64,000 nt of DNA from Halomonas faecis (GTDB taxonomy: Bacteria; Pseudomonadota; Gammaproteobacteria; Pseudomonadales; Halomonadaceae), in NCBI RefSeq assembly GCF_010993975.1, contig NZ_JAACZO010000052.1, positions 186,001 through 250,000 of the forward strand, given 5' to 3'. The position numbers were made by a program, and so were the translations under genes. Positions 37,235-45,943 of the stretch are shown one piece after another (position 1 is the first letter of the stretch; every line of letters starts with the position of its first letter). The notes beneath the pieces are model-generated. The model saw nothing but the letters and a program-made list of their open reading frames with translations, had not been told where the DNA came from and did no database searches.

Positions 37235-38455
37235 ATGACCTTCATCAAGAAGACACTCGCCAGCAGCATCGCCATCGCCGCCACTTCCATGATGGCAGCC
37301 ACTGCCCAGGCCGAGATCAGTGACGGCGAGATCCGCATCGGCTATCTGGCCGACATGTCCGGCACCTACCGCGACCTGGCCGGCCCGGGCGGTCTCGAGG
37401 CGCTGGAAATGGCCATCGAGGATTTCGGCGGTAGCGTCAATGGGGCGCCCATCGAAGTGATGAGCGCCGACGACCGCAACAGCGCCGACGTGGGTGCCAA
37501 TACCGTGCGCGGCTGGATCGACCAGGACAACGTCGACCTGGTGGCCGGCATGGTGGCGTCCTCAGTGACCATCGCCGTGACCAATGTGCTCGAGGCCAAC
37601 GATGGCCTGGGCATCGTGTCGGGGTCGGCGGCGTCCAGCATCACCAATGAGCACTGCACGCCCAATCACATCCACTGGGTCTACGACACTTACCCGCTGG
37701 CCAACGGTACGGCCAAGGCAGTCGTCGATCAGGGGGGCGACACCTGGTTCATGCTCACCGCCGACTACGCCTTCGGTCACGCCCTGGAAAGCGATGTGGA
37801 AAAGGTGGTCACCGACAACGGCGGCACCATCGTCGATCGCATTCGTCACCCCTTCCCCACCGAGGACTTCTCCTCCTACATCCTTCAGGCGCAGGGCTCC
37901 GGTGCCAAAATCGTCGGCCTGGCCAACGCGGGTGCCGACACGGTCAACGCCATCAATACGGCAAGTCAGTTCGGCCTGGTACAGGGTGGCCAGCAGCTGG
38001 CCGGTCTTCTGGTGTTCCTCAACGACGTCTACGCCATGGGGCTCGAGACCACTCAGGGGCTGCTGCTTACCACTGGCTGGTACTGGAACATGGACGACGA
38101 GTCCCGCGAGTGGGCCGAGCGCTACTACGAGCGCGTGGGCCGCATGCCGACCATGGTCCAGGCGGGCATCTACTCCAGCACCATGCACTACCTGAAAGCC
38201 GTGGAGGCCACCGGCAGCGACGATACTCAGACCGTGCGCAGCCATATGATGGAGCAGCCCATCGAGGACTTCTTTGCGCGCAACGGGCGCATTCGCGAGG
38301 ATGGACGCATGGTCCACGACATGTACCTCGCCGAGGTCAAGTCGCCGGCCGACTCCACCCATGAGTGGGACCTCTACGAGATCCTGGCCACCATTCCTGC
38401 CGAAGAGGCCTATCGTCCGCTTTCCGAGAGCGATTGCAAGCTGGTCAACGACTGA
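37235..38455 (+). CDS. ABC transporter substrate-binding protein, LivK-like
   Basis: The periplasmic ligand-binding protein of the importer has 406 residues. The signal peptide runs to about residue 24 (MMAATAQAEI). A type I periplasmic binding fold follows, starting IRIGYLADMSGTYRDLAG and containing the hinge and ligand segments GIVSGSAASSITNE and FMLTADYAFGHALE. Two cysteines (residues about 148 and near the C terminus) may pair. The ATG at 37235 follows GAGGAG. It is only distantly like LivK and closer in layout to amide/urea-type binding proteins, so the ligand is open. Confidence 0.85.
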   Translation: MTFIKKTLASSIAIAATSMMAATAQAEISDGEIRIGYLADMSGTYRDLAGPGGLEALEMAIEDFGGSVNGAPIEVMSADDRNSADVGANTVRGWIDQDNVDLVAGMVASSVTIAVTNVLEANDGLGIVSGSAASSITNEHCTPNHIHWVYDTYPLANGTAKAVVDQGGDTWFMLTADYAFGHALESDVEKVVTDNGGTIVDRIRHPFPTEDFSSYILQAQGSGAKIVGLANAGADTVNAINTASQFGLVQGGQQLAGLLVFLNDVYAMGLETTQGLLLTTGWYWNMDDESREWAERYYERVGRMPTMVQAGIYSSTMHYLKAVEATGSDDTQTVRSHMMEQPIEDFFARNGRIREDGRMVHDMYLAEVKSPADSTHEWDLYEILATIPAEEAYRPLSESDCKLVND

Positions 38456-38472
38456 GCGGACGTGCGAGATCC

Positions 38473-38494
38473 GGCGGCGGCGCAAGCCGCCGCC
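38473..38494 (+). terminator. Stable intercistronic hairpin after the binding-protein gene
   Basis: GGCGGCGGC (38473-38481) and GCCGCCGCC (38486-38494) form a 9-pair GC stem with a GCAA tetraloop, without a T run. It sits between the binding-protein and permease genes. Such stems often protect the upstream message and weaken readthrough, keeping the binding protein in excess. Confidence 0.6.
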
Positions 38495-38519
38495 CCTCTG
38501 ACGGCGAGGAGAATCTGAC

Positions 38520-39407
38520 ATGACGATGATATTCGGCGTGCCGGTGGCGGTGTTCATGGGCCAGCTCATGCTGGGCCTGATCAACGGCGCCTTCTACGCC
38601 CTGCTGAGCCTGGGCCTGGCGGTGATCTTCGGCCTGCTGAAGATCGTCAACTTCGCCCACGGGGCCATGTACATGCTCGGTGCCTTCGCCACCCTGCTGG
38701 GAATGCAATACCTGGGCATCGGTTACTGGGCGGCGCTGGTTCTGGCCCCGCTGATCGTGGGGGCGTTCGGCATGGTGATCGAGCGATTGCTGCTGCGTCG
38801 CATCGGTCATCTCGATCACCTCTACGGTCTGCTGCTCACCTTCGGCCTGGCGCTGATCTTCGAAGGCTCGCTGGTCAATTTCTTCGGTGTCTCCGGCGCT
38901 CGCTACCCCACGCCGGAAGCGCTGCAGGGGGGGCTGCAGCTGGGCTTCATGTTCCTGCCCACCTATCGTGCCTGGGTGCTGGTGGCGGCACTGGTGGTGT
39001 GTCTGGGCACCTGGTACGTGATCGAGCGCACGCGGCTCGGCGCCTACCTGCGTGCGGGCACCGAGAACCCGGCACTGATGCAGGCCTTCGGCGTCAACGT
39101 GCCGCAGCTGATTACCCTTACCTACGGTTTCGGCGTGGCGCTCGCGGCGTTCGCCGGCGTGCTGGCCGCTCCGCTCTATCCGGTGTCGCCCACCATGGGC
39201 TCCAATCTGTTGATCGTGGTCTTCGCCGTGGTGGTGATCGGCGGCATGGGATCGATCCTGGGGGCGGTTCTCACCGGCCTGGGCATGGGGCTGATCGAAG
39301 GCCTCACCAAGGTGTATTACCCCGAGGCAGCCAACACCGTGATCTTCCTGGTGATGATCCTAGTGCTGATGCTGCGACCCGCCGGCCTGTTCGGCAAGGA
39401 GGCATGA
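38520..39407 (+). CDS. livH: Branched-chain amino acid-type ABC permease LivH
   Basis: This inner-membrane permease of the importer has 295 residues and about eight helices. Family segments are NGAFYALLSLGLAVIFGLL, IVNFAHGAMYMLGAF and the EAA-like VVIGGMGSILGAVLTGLGMG near residue 245. The start at 38520 follows GAGGAG. Its end lies just before livM, whose ribosome site AAGGAGG lies inside livH. Confidence 0.9.
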   Translation: MTMIFGVPVAVFMGQLMLGLINGAFYALLSLGLAVIFGLLKIVNFAHGAMYMLGAFATLLGMQYLGIGYWAALVLAPLIVGAFGMVIERLLLRRIGHLDHLYGLLLTFGLALIFEGSLVNFFGVSGARYPTPEALQGGLQLGFMFLPTYRAWVLVAALVVCLGTWYVIERTRLGAYLRAGTENPALMQAFGVNVPQLITLTYGFGVALAAFAGVLAAPLYPVSPTMGSNLLIVVFAVVVIGGMGSILGAVLTGLGMGLIEGLTKVYYPEAANTVIFLVMILVLMLRPAGLFGKEA

Positions 39408-39409
39408 CG

Positions 39410-40393
39410 ATGGCCACGACGCAAACTCTCACCCCTGCCATGGAGCGTGCCCGTCGCGCCTCCCAGCGTCGCAACCTGCTCTATCTGGCGCTGTTGGCCG
39501 TGGGGCTGGTGGCTCCCTTCCTGGCCTACCCGGTCTTCCTGATGAAGGTGCTGTGCTTCGCGTTGTTCGCCTGCGCCTTCAACCTGCTGCTCGGCTACGC
39601 TGGCCTGCTCTCCTTCGGTCATGCGGCCTTTCTGGCCACCGGCGGTTACGTCACCGGCTTCTTGCTGTCGAGCTATCCCGCTCTCACGCCGGAGCTGGGC
39701 ATCCTCACCGGCACTGCCGCCGCCGTGGCGCTGGGTGCGGTGTTCGGGGTACTGGCCATCCGGCGCCAGGGCATCTACTTCGCCATGGTCACGCTGGCGC
39801 TGGCCCAGTTGATGTTCTTCGTCTTCATCCAGGCGCCGTTCACCGGCGGCGAGGATGGCCTGCATGGCGTGCCGCGCGGCGAGCTGTTCGGTCTCTTTAG
39901 TCTGGGTAGCAATCTGGCGATGTACTACTTCGTCTTTGCGGTCTTCCTGATCGGCTTCGCCATCATCCAACGGGCCGTGCACTCGCCTTACGGGCAGGTG
40001 CTCAAGGCCATCCGCGAGAACGAACCGCGTGCGGTGTCGCTGGGCTACAATGTCGATGCTTACAAGCTGCTGGCCTTCGTGCTGTCGGCGGGGCTCGCCG
40101 GTCTGGCAGGTTCCACCAAGACGGTGGTTTTCCAGCTCGCCTCGCTGACCGACGCCCACTGGCACATGTCCGGCGAGGTGATCCTGATGACCCTGCTGGG
40201 TGGTGTGGGCACTCTGTTCGGCCCGGTGGTGGGGGCCGGTCTGGTGGTCAGCCTGCAGCACATGCTGGCGCAGTCGCCGCTGGGCAACTGGGTGAGCCCG
40301 ATCCTCGGCCTGATCTTCGTGATCTGCGTGCTGAGCTTCCGCAGCGGCATCGTCGGCGAGATGCAGAAGATCGTGCGCAAGAACTTCAAATGA
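39410..40393 (+). CDS. livM: Branched-chain amino acid-type ABC permease LivM
   Basis: The second permease, 327 residues with about nine helices, carries NLLLGYAGLLSFGHAAFLAT and the cytoplasmic loop LKAIRENEPRAVSLGYNV. The C-terminal EAA-like GGVGTLFGPVVGAGLVV is also present. The ATG at 39410 is preferred over the ATG at 39404 because AAGGAGG (39396-39402) is at proper distance only from the former. An intrinsic terminator follows, so this is the last gene of the operon. Confidence 0.9.
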   Translation: MATTQTLTPAMERARRASQRRNLLYLALLAVGLVAPFLAYPVFLMKVLCFALFACAFNLLLGYAGLLSFGHAAFLATGGYVTGFLLSSYPALTPELGILTGTAAAVALGAVFGVLAIRRQGIYFAMVTLALAQLMFFVFIQAPFTGGEDGLHGVPRGELFGLFSLGSNLAMYYFVFAVFLIGFAIIQRAVHSPYGQVLKAIRENEPRAVSLGYNVDAYKLLAFVLSAGLAGLAGSTKTVVFQLASLTDAHWHMSGEVILMTLLGGVGTLFGPVVGAGLVVSLQHMLAQSPLGNWVSPILGLIFVICVLSFRSGIVGEMQKIVRKNFK

Positions 40394-40412
40394 CGGGCGG
40401 TATGGCCACTGA

Positions 40413-40437
40413 CGGGCGCCCTGCGGGGCGCCTTTTT
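40413..40437 (+). terminator. Intrinsic terminator after livM
   Basis: GGCGCCC (40415-40421) pairs with GGGCGCC (40426-40432) around TGCG, followed by TTTTT. It ends the liv operon, 20 bases after the livM stop. Confidence 0.88.
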
Positions 40438-40449
40438 CATGGGCGCGGC

Positions 40450-41355
40450 TCAGGGTGGGGAGCCAGCGGTGGCCTCTGCAAGCCGCACTGGCAGGTGCTC
40501 GACCAGGAAGTCGACGAACTGGCGCACCTTGGGGGCGTGCTGCCGGTGCTGTGGCATCACCGCCCAGACGCCGGTGTCGCGGCACTGGAAGGCATCGAGC
40601 ACCGAGAGCAGTTCGCCTCGGGCGAGGTAGGGGGCCACATAGTAGTCGGGGAGCTGGGCGAGCCCCAGGCCCTTGAGCGCCGCATCCAGCAGCGCCGAGC
40701 CCGAATTGGCCTGCCAGGTCCCATGGACGCGCACGTCGCGATGCACTCCCTCGACGTCGAAACGCCACAGTTCTCGCGTACCCACCAGGCAGCGGTGGTG
40801 GGCCAGCTCGGCCAGGGCGTGGGGTTGGGAAACGCGGGAGAAGTAGTCGGGAGCGGCCACTACGAACTCGCGGCGCTCGCCGAGTCGTCGTGCGACCAGC
40901 GAGGAGTCCTGCAGGGTGCCCATGCGGATGGCGATATCGTAGCCCTCGTCGATGATGTCCACCTGGCGATTGGTGAGGTGCAGACGCATTTCCAGCTGTG
41001 GATGCAGGCATAGGAAGTCGTTGACCAGGGGGGCGATGAAACGCTCGCCGAAGGTGGTGGCCGAGCTCAGGCGCAGCACGCCATGGGGGCGGTTCTGCCG
41101 CTCCTGGAGGGTGGACTCGGCGTCCCGGAAGCCGTCCAGAAGCGTCCGGCACCGAGCGTAGTAGCTCTCGCCGGCATCGGTGAGGCGGATCTGGCGCGTG
41201 GTGCGATACAGCAAGGGCAGGCCGAGCTGCTGCTCGAGCTGGGCGACCTGGCGGCTGACGTGGGAGTTGGAGACCTGGAGTCGGCGGGCTGCAGCGGCGA
41301 AGGTGCCGAGACGTACCACTTCCACGAAGGCTTCGATTCCATCCCAGCGGGACAT
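40450..41355 (-). CDS. LysR-family transcriptional regulator
   Basis: This 301-residue regulator has the N-terminal helix-turn-helix FAAAARRLQVSNSHVSRQVA at about 19-38 and the LysR effector domain with GYDIAIRMGTLQDSSLVARR at about 139-158. It belongs to the large CrgA-like group. It is divergent from frmA, with a 126-base gap that contains a plus-strand TAGACT (41436-41441) as a weak -10. By position it is a candidate regulator of formaldehyde detoxification, although frmA is more often controlled by FrmR in enterics. Confidence 0.83.
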   Translation of the reverse strand: MSRWDGIEAFVEVVRLGTFAAAARRLQVSNSHVSRQVAQLEQQLGLPLLYRTTRQIRLTDAGESYYARCRTLLDGFRDAESTLQERQNRPHGVLRLSSATTFGERFIAPLVNDFLCLHPQLEMRLHLTNRQVDIIDEGYDIAIRMGTLQDSSLVARRLGERREFVVAAPDYFSRVSQPHALAELAHHRCLVGTRELWRFDVEGVHRDVRVHGTWQANSGSALLDAALKGLGLAQLPDYYVAPYLARGELLSVLDAFQCRDTGVWAVMPQHRQHAPKVRQFVDFLVEHLPVRLAEATAGSPP

Positions 41356-41400
41356 GGCATCTCCGAGTTGGATTGTTGCTCAGCGGAAATAATGTCGTGA

Positions 41401-42591
<1,191 letters not shown>

Positions 42592-42635
42592 GCGCCTGGC
42601 GCCGGTTGTCCGGCGTTGCTTTCGATACTCGATCA

Positions 42636-42661
42636 GGGTGGCCGGCTAGCACCGGCCACCC
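42636..42661 (+). promoter_or_regulatory. Hairpin just before the fghA ribosome site
   Basis: GGGTGGCCGG (42636-42645) and CCGGCCACCC (42652-42661) form a 10-pair stem with a 6-base loop, ending at the base before the GGGAG ribosome site of fghA. It may modulate fghA translation or stabilise the frmA message. There is no T run. Confidence 0.5.
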
Positions 42662-42674
42662 GGGAGACTGCCCC

Positions 42675-43529
42675 ATGACCATGACGGAAAACCTCGAGCT
42701 GGTATCGTCCAACAAGAGCTTCGGCGGTTGGCACAAGCGCTATCGCCATCGTTCCCGGGCGCTGGACTGCGAGATGGTGTTCGCCATCTACTTGCCGCCG
42801 CAGGCCGAAACGGAGCGGGTGCCGCTGTTGTGGTGGCTCTCCGGGCTGACCTGCACCGACGAGAACTTCATGCAGAAGGCGGGGGCCCATCGCCTGGCTG
42901 CCGAGCTGGGCATCGCCATTCTGTGTCCCGATACCAGTCCGCGCGGCACCGACCTGCCGGGCGAGCATGACAGCTACGACCTGGGGTCGGGAGCCGGCTT
43001 CTACGTCAATGCGATGCGCGAACCCTGGAGACGTCACTACCGCATGTACGATTACGTGACGGAGGAGTTGCCCTCGGTGGTTCGCCAGCATTTTCCCGTG
43101 AACGGCCGCGAGGCGATCAGCGGTCACTCGATGGGAGGGCATGGGGCCCTGGTGATGGCGCTGCGACGCCCCGGTCACTATCGTTCGGTGTCGGCCTTCG
43201 CGCCGGTCGTCAACCCGACCCAGTGCCCGTGGGGCAGAAAGGCCTTCACCGAGTACCTGGGCGACGATCCTGGCGCCTGGACCCAGTACGATGCCTGTGA
43301 GCTGGTAGCCAAGGGCGCCTCCAGCCAGCGGCTGTTCATCGACCAGGGCGAGGCCGACGATTTTCTCGAAGAGCAGCTATGTCCCGAGCGGCTCGAAGCG
43401 GTGTGTGCCGAGCACGATCATCCGCTGACGCTGCGTCGCCAGCCGGGGTATGATCACAGCTACTTCTTCATTGCCAGCTTCATCGAGGATCACCTGCGTT
43501 ACCATGCCGAGCATCTCACCAAGCGCTGA
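42675..43529 (+). CDS. fghA: S-formylglutathione hydrolase
   Basis: The enzyme releases formate and glutathione from the product of FrmA. The 284-residue alpha/beta hydrolase has the nucleophile motif SGHSMGGHGALVMAL at about 147, the oxyanion region LWWLSGLTCTDENFMQKAG, and the C-terminal catalytic histidine in PGYDHSYFFI. The acid is in the QGEADDFL segment. The ATG at 42675 has GGGAG eight bases upstream. Length and sequence are standard. Confidence 0.96.
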   Translation: MTMTENLELVSSNKSFGGWHKRYRHRSRALDCEMVFAIYLPPQAETERVPLLWWLSGLTCTDENFMQKAGAHRLAAELGIAILCPDTSPRGTDLPGEHDSYDLGSGAGFYVNAMREPWRRHYRMYDYVTEELPSVVRQHFPVNGREAISGHSMGGHGALVMALRRPGHYRSVSAFAPVVNPTQCPWGRKAFTEYLGDDPGAWTQYDACELVAKGASSQRLFIDQGEADDFLEEQLCPERLEAVCAEHDHPLTLRRQPGYDHSYFFIASFIEDHLRYHAEHLTKR

Positions 43530-43583
43530 GTACCCGTCGCAGGCCTGGCGGAACCCGGATTCCGCCGGGTCGGACGACTCGTG

Positions 43584-44312
43584 ATGGGTGCGGTTCGGCG
43601 TCTTCCTCGTGCGCTGCTGCGGCGCCTGCTCAAGGGGGCGGCGCTGGTCGTGGCCGGTTTCGCGGTGCTCTCGCTGTTGCTGGTGTTGCTGCTGCGCGAA
43701 GTGCCGGCCTACGGCTCCATGGTCATGGTGGAGCGCAAGGTGCAGGCCTGGCTGGCTGGCGAGGCGCTGCCGATCCGTCACCAGTGGCGCCCTTGGGAGA
43801 CGCTTTCCGGCCATGCCAAGCTGGCCGTCATCGCCGCCGAAGATCAGCGTTTTCCCGATCACCATGGGTTCGATCTGGTCGAGCTGCGCCGGGCCTGGAG
43901 CGCGAGCCGTGACGGTGCGCGCCTGCGGGGCGCCAGTACCATCAGCCAGCAGACCGCCAAGAACCTCTTCCTGTGGACCGGTCGCAGTTGGGTGCGCAAG
44001 GGATTGGAGGCCTGGTTCACCCTGCTCATCGAGACGTTGTGGCCCAAGCAGCGCGTACTCGAGGTCTACCTCAACATCGTCGAATGGGACAGCGGTGTCT
44101 TCGGTCTGGAGGCTGCGGCGCAGCACTACTTCGGCGTATCGGCCGACCGGCTCAGCGAGGTGCAGGCCAGCCGGCTGGCCGCGGTCCTGCCCAACCCGCG
44201 CGGCTGGAATGCGGCCCGGCCCAGCCCCTACGTGGAACGCCGCAGCCTCTGGATTCGCCAGCAGATGCGCAACCTCGGTGGAGCCGGCTACCTGGAGCGG
44301 CTTACTGACTAG
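43584..44312 (+). CDS. mtgA: Monofunctional biosynthetic peptidoglycan transglycosylase
   Basis: MtgA polymerises lipid II into glycan strands at the outer face of the inner membrane. The 242 residues have one N-terminal membrane helix (about 14-38) and a GT51 domain with the catalytic-glutamate motif AAEDQRFPDHHGFD, the conserved GASTISQQTAKNLFLW, and VLEVYLNIVEWDSGVFG. The ATG at 43584 or GTG at 43581 starts the gene; both have weak ribosome sites. Its 3' end overlaps the convergent exporter gene by 11 bases. Confidence 0.93.
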   Translation: MGAVRRLPRALLRRLLKGAALVVAGFAVLSLLLVLLLREVPAYGSMVMVERKVQAWLAGEALPIRHQWRPWETLSGHAKLAVIAAEDQRFPDHHGFDLVELRRAWSASRDGARLRGASTISQQTAKNLFLWTGRSWVRKGLEAWFTLLIETLWPKQRVLEVYLNIVEWDSGVFGLEAAAQHYFGVSADRLSEVQASRLAAVLPNPRGWNAARPSPYVERRSLWIRQQMRNLGGAGYLERLTD

Positions 44313-45225
44313 TGCGTCGGCCGCGCGCCACCAGCACCACTCCTGCAATGGTCACCGCCATGCCGAGAAGGCCGACCATCGGCAGGCGCTCGTCGAACAG
44401 CCACCACGCTTCCAGCGCTGTCACCGGCGGCACCAGGTAGAACAGGCTGGCCACGCGCGAGGCCTCGCCGCGCTTGATCAGTGCCATCAGCAGCAGAATG
44501 GCGCTGATCGACAGTACCAGCACCAGCCACAGCAAGGTGAGCATGAAGGTCGGCGTCCACTCGATGTCGCGCTCTTCGAAGAGCAGTGCCCCGAGGCCCA
44601 GCACAATGCCCGCAGCCAGGTACTGCACGGCCGTGCCGGTGAGCAGCGGCATGCCCGTGCAGTAGCGCTTCTGGTAGAGAGTGCCCAGCGAGATGCCGAC
44701 GAGCGCCACCATGACGCTGGTCAGGGCGCCCAGGCCGAAGCCCTGGAACAGCGCTCCGCCAGGGTCGAGCTTGCTGCCCAGCACCAGGGTGATGCCGGTC
44801 AGCCCCAATGCCAGTCCGGCCCATTGCAACGGGACGAGGCGCTCGCCCAGCAAGGGGCGGGCCAGGCCGGCGGTCAGCAGTGGCTGCAGTCCCACCAGCA
44901 GTGCGGCGAGTCCCGCCGGCATGCCGAGTTGTATGCCGTAGAACACGCCACCCAGATAAGCGCCGTGCACCAGCAGTCCCGAGACGCCGATGTGGCCCCA
45001 CAACCGCAGGCCGCGGGGCCAGTCGACCTTGAGCAGCGCGGTCAGGGGCAGCAGCAAGGCCAGCGTCAGCACGAAGCGCACGAACAGAAAGGTGAAGGGT
45101 TCGGCATGGGGCAGGCCGAACTTGGCGCCGATGAAGCCGGTACTCCACAGGGCTACGAAGAGCACGGGCATGCTGGCGAGCCAGAGTCGGCTGGGGGAGA
45201 AGGAAGAGAGGGACGGTAGTGGCAT
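44302..45225 (-). CDS. EamA/DMT-family transporter
   Basis: The 307-residue membrane protein has ten predicted helices in two EamA repeats (LWSTGFIGAKFGLPHAEPF early, SLFYLVPPVTALEAWWLFDE late). Such proteins usually export amino acids or other metabolites. The start at 45225 is the first ATG of the frame. It is convergent with mtgA and shares its last bases with it. The substrate is unknown. Confidence 0.85.
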   Translation of the reverse strand: MPLPSLSSFSPSRLWLASMPVLFVALWSTGFIGAKFGLPHAEPFTFLFVRFVLTLALLLPLTALLKVDWPRGLRLWGHIGVSGLLVHGAYLGGVFYGIQLGMPAGLAALLVGLQPLLTAGLARPLLGERLVPLQWAGLALGLTGITLVLGSKLDPGGALFQGFGLGALTSVMVALVGISLGTLYQKRYCTGMPLLTGTAVQYLAAGIVLGLGALLFEERDIEWTPTFMLTLLWLVLVLSISAILLLMALIKRGEASRVASLFYLVPPVTALEAWWLFDERLPMVGLLGMAVTIAGVVLVARGRRTSQ

Positions 45226-45309
45226 GGCCTCAGAAGGGTTCCGGTCGCAGCGAAACGTCGACCATACTGGGTTCCCGCCGCAGGCAAAAGGGGATGAGGT
45301 GCGAAAGAT

Positions 45310-45325
45310 GGTTACATTCGGTTAC
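45310..45325 (+). promoter_or_regulatory. Direct repeat GGTTAC, candidate OmpR-type site
   Basis: GGTTAC at 45310-45315 and again at 45320-45325 are exactly one helical turn (10 bases) apart, the arrangement used by OmpR-family response regulators. They lie about 75 bases before the DUF4168 gene, directly followed by an A-rich stretch with TATGAA (45334-45339). Confidence 0.4.
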
Positions 45326-45399
45326 TCAAAAAATATGAACCCTGCCCTGGGAGCGCCGTCACAGGGACGCACATACACACGCAACCCTTGGAGGTATTC

Positions 45400-45798
45400 A
45401 TGCCACGGATGACTGCACTGTTCTCAGCTGCCTTGCTCACTGCCGGACTCATGAGCGCTCAGGCTCATGCCCAGGACCAGTCACAGGATCCGGCTCAGGA
45501 TCCGTCAGCGACGCAGCAGCCGCAGGCCACTGCCGAGGATTTCTCCGACGAGCAGCTTCAGCAGTTCGCCGACGCATCTCAGGAGATCGCCGTCATCTCC
45601 CAGGATTACACCGAGCGCCTGCAGGAGGCCGAGGACGAACAGGCTCAGCAGGAAGTGCGCATGGAAGCCAACGACAAGATGGTCGAGGTGGTCGAGGATA
45701 GCGGTCTCGACGTGGATACCTTCAATGCCATCGGTCAGGCCATCCAGCAGGACCCCGAAATGATGCAGCGGGTTCAGGAAATGGCCAGCGAATCATGA
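45400..45798 (+). CDS. DUF4168 domain protein, exported
   Basis: The 132-residue protein has a signal peptide ending SAQAHA, a glutamine/aspartate/proline-rich linker of about 30 residues, and a helical DUF4168 domain (FSDEQLQQFADASQEIAVIS onward). It ends with the family-typical FNAIGQAIQQDPEMMQRV. The function is unknown; the protein should be periplasmic. The ATG at 45400 has GGAGG upstream. The gene stands alone, with its own upstream region and a hairpin after it. Confidence 0.85.
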   Translation: MPRMTALFSAALLTAGLMSAQAHAQDQSQDPAQDPSATQQPQATAEDFSDEQLQQFADASQEIAVISQDYTERLQEAEDEQAQQEVRMEANDKMVEVVEDSGLDVDTFNAIGQAIQQDPEMMQRVQEMASES

Positions 45799-45828
45799 AC
45801 TGACGTAGGCCACTCGCCGAGCGTCGCG

Positions 45829-45853
45829 AAGGCCACCCCCCCGGGGTGGCCTT
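45829..45853 (+). terminator. Hairpin after the DUF4168 gene
   Basis: AAGGCCACCCC (45829-45839) pairs with GGGGTGGCCTT (45843-45853), an 11-pair stem with a three-base loop. The T run is short, so this is a probable but not perfect terminator. Confidence 0.65.
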
Positions 45854-45943
45854 CGCTGTGTCTGGCCGATCGAGACTTTACAGCCTCGGGGTGCGCCAAC
45901 ACACTGATAGCCATTCGGGTCGAAACGGTCGTGGAGTGGACGC

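Noticed and set aside
43588-45219. A 540-codon plus-strand frame spanning mtgA and the exporter gene.
   Set aside because: Its first half is out of frame with mtgA and its second half is antisense to the EamA gene; the glutamine/histidine-rich end is typical of antisense to a membrane protein.
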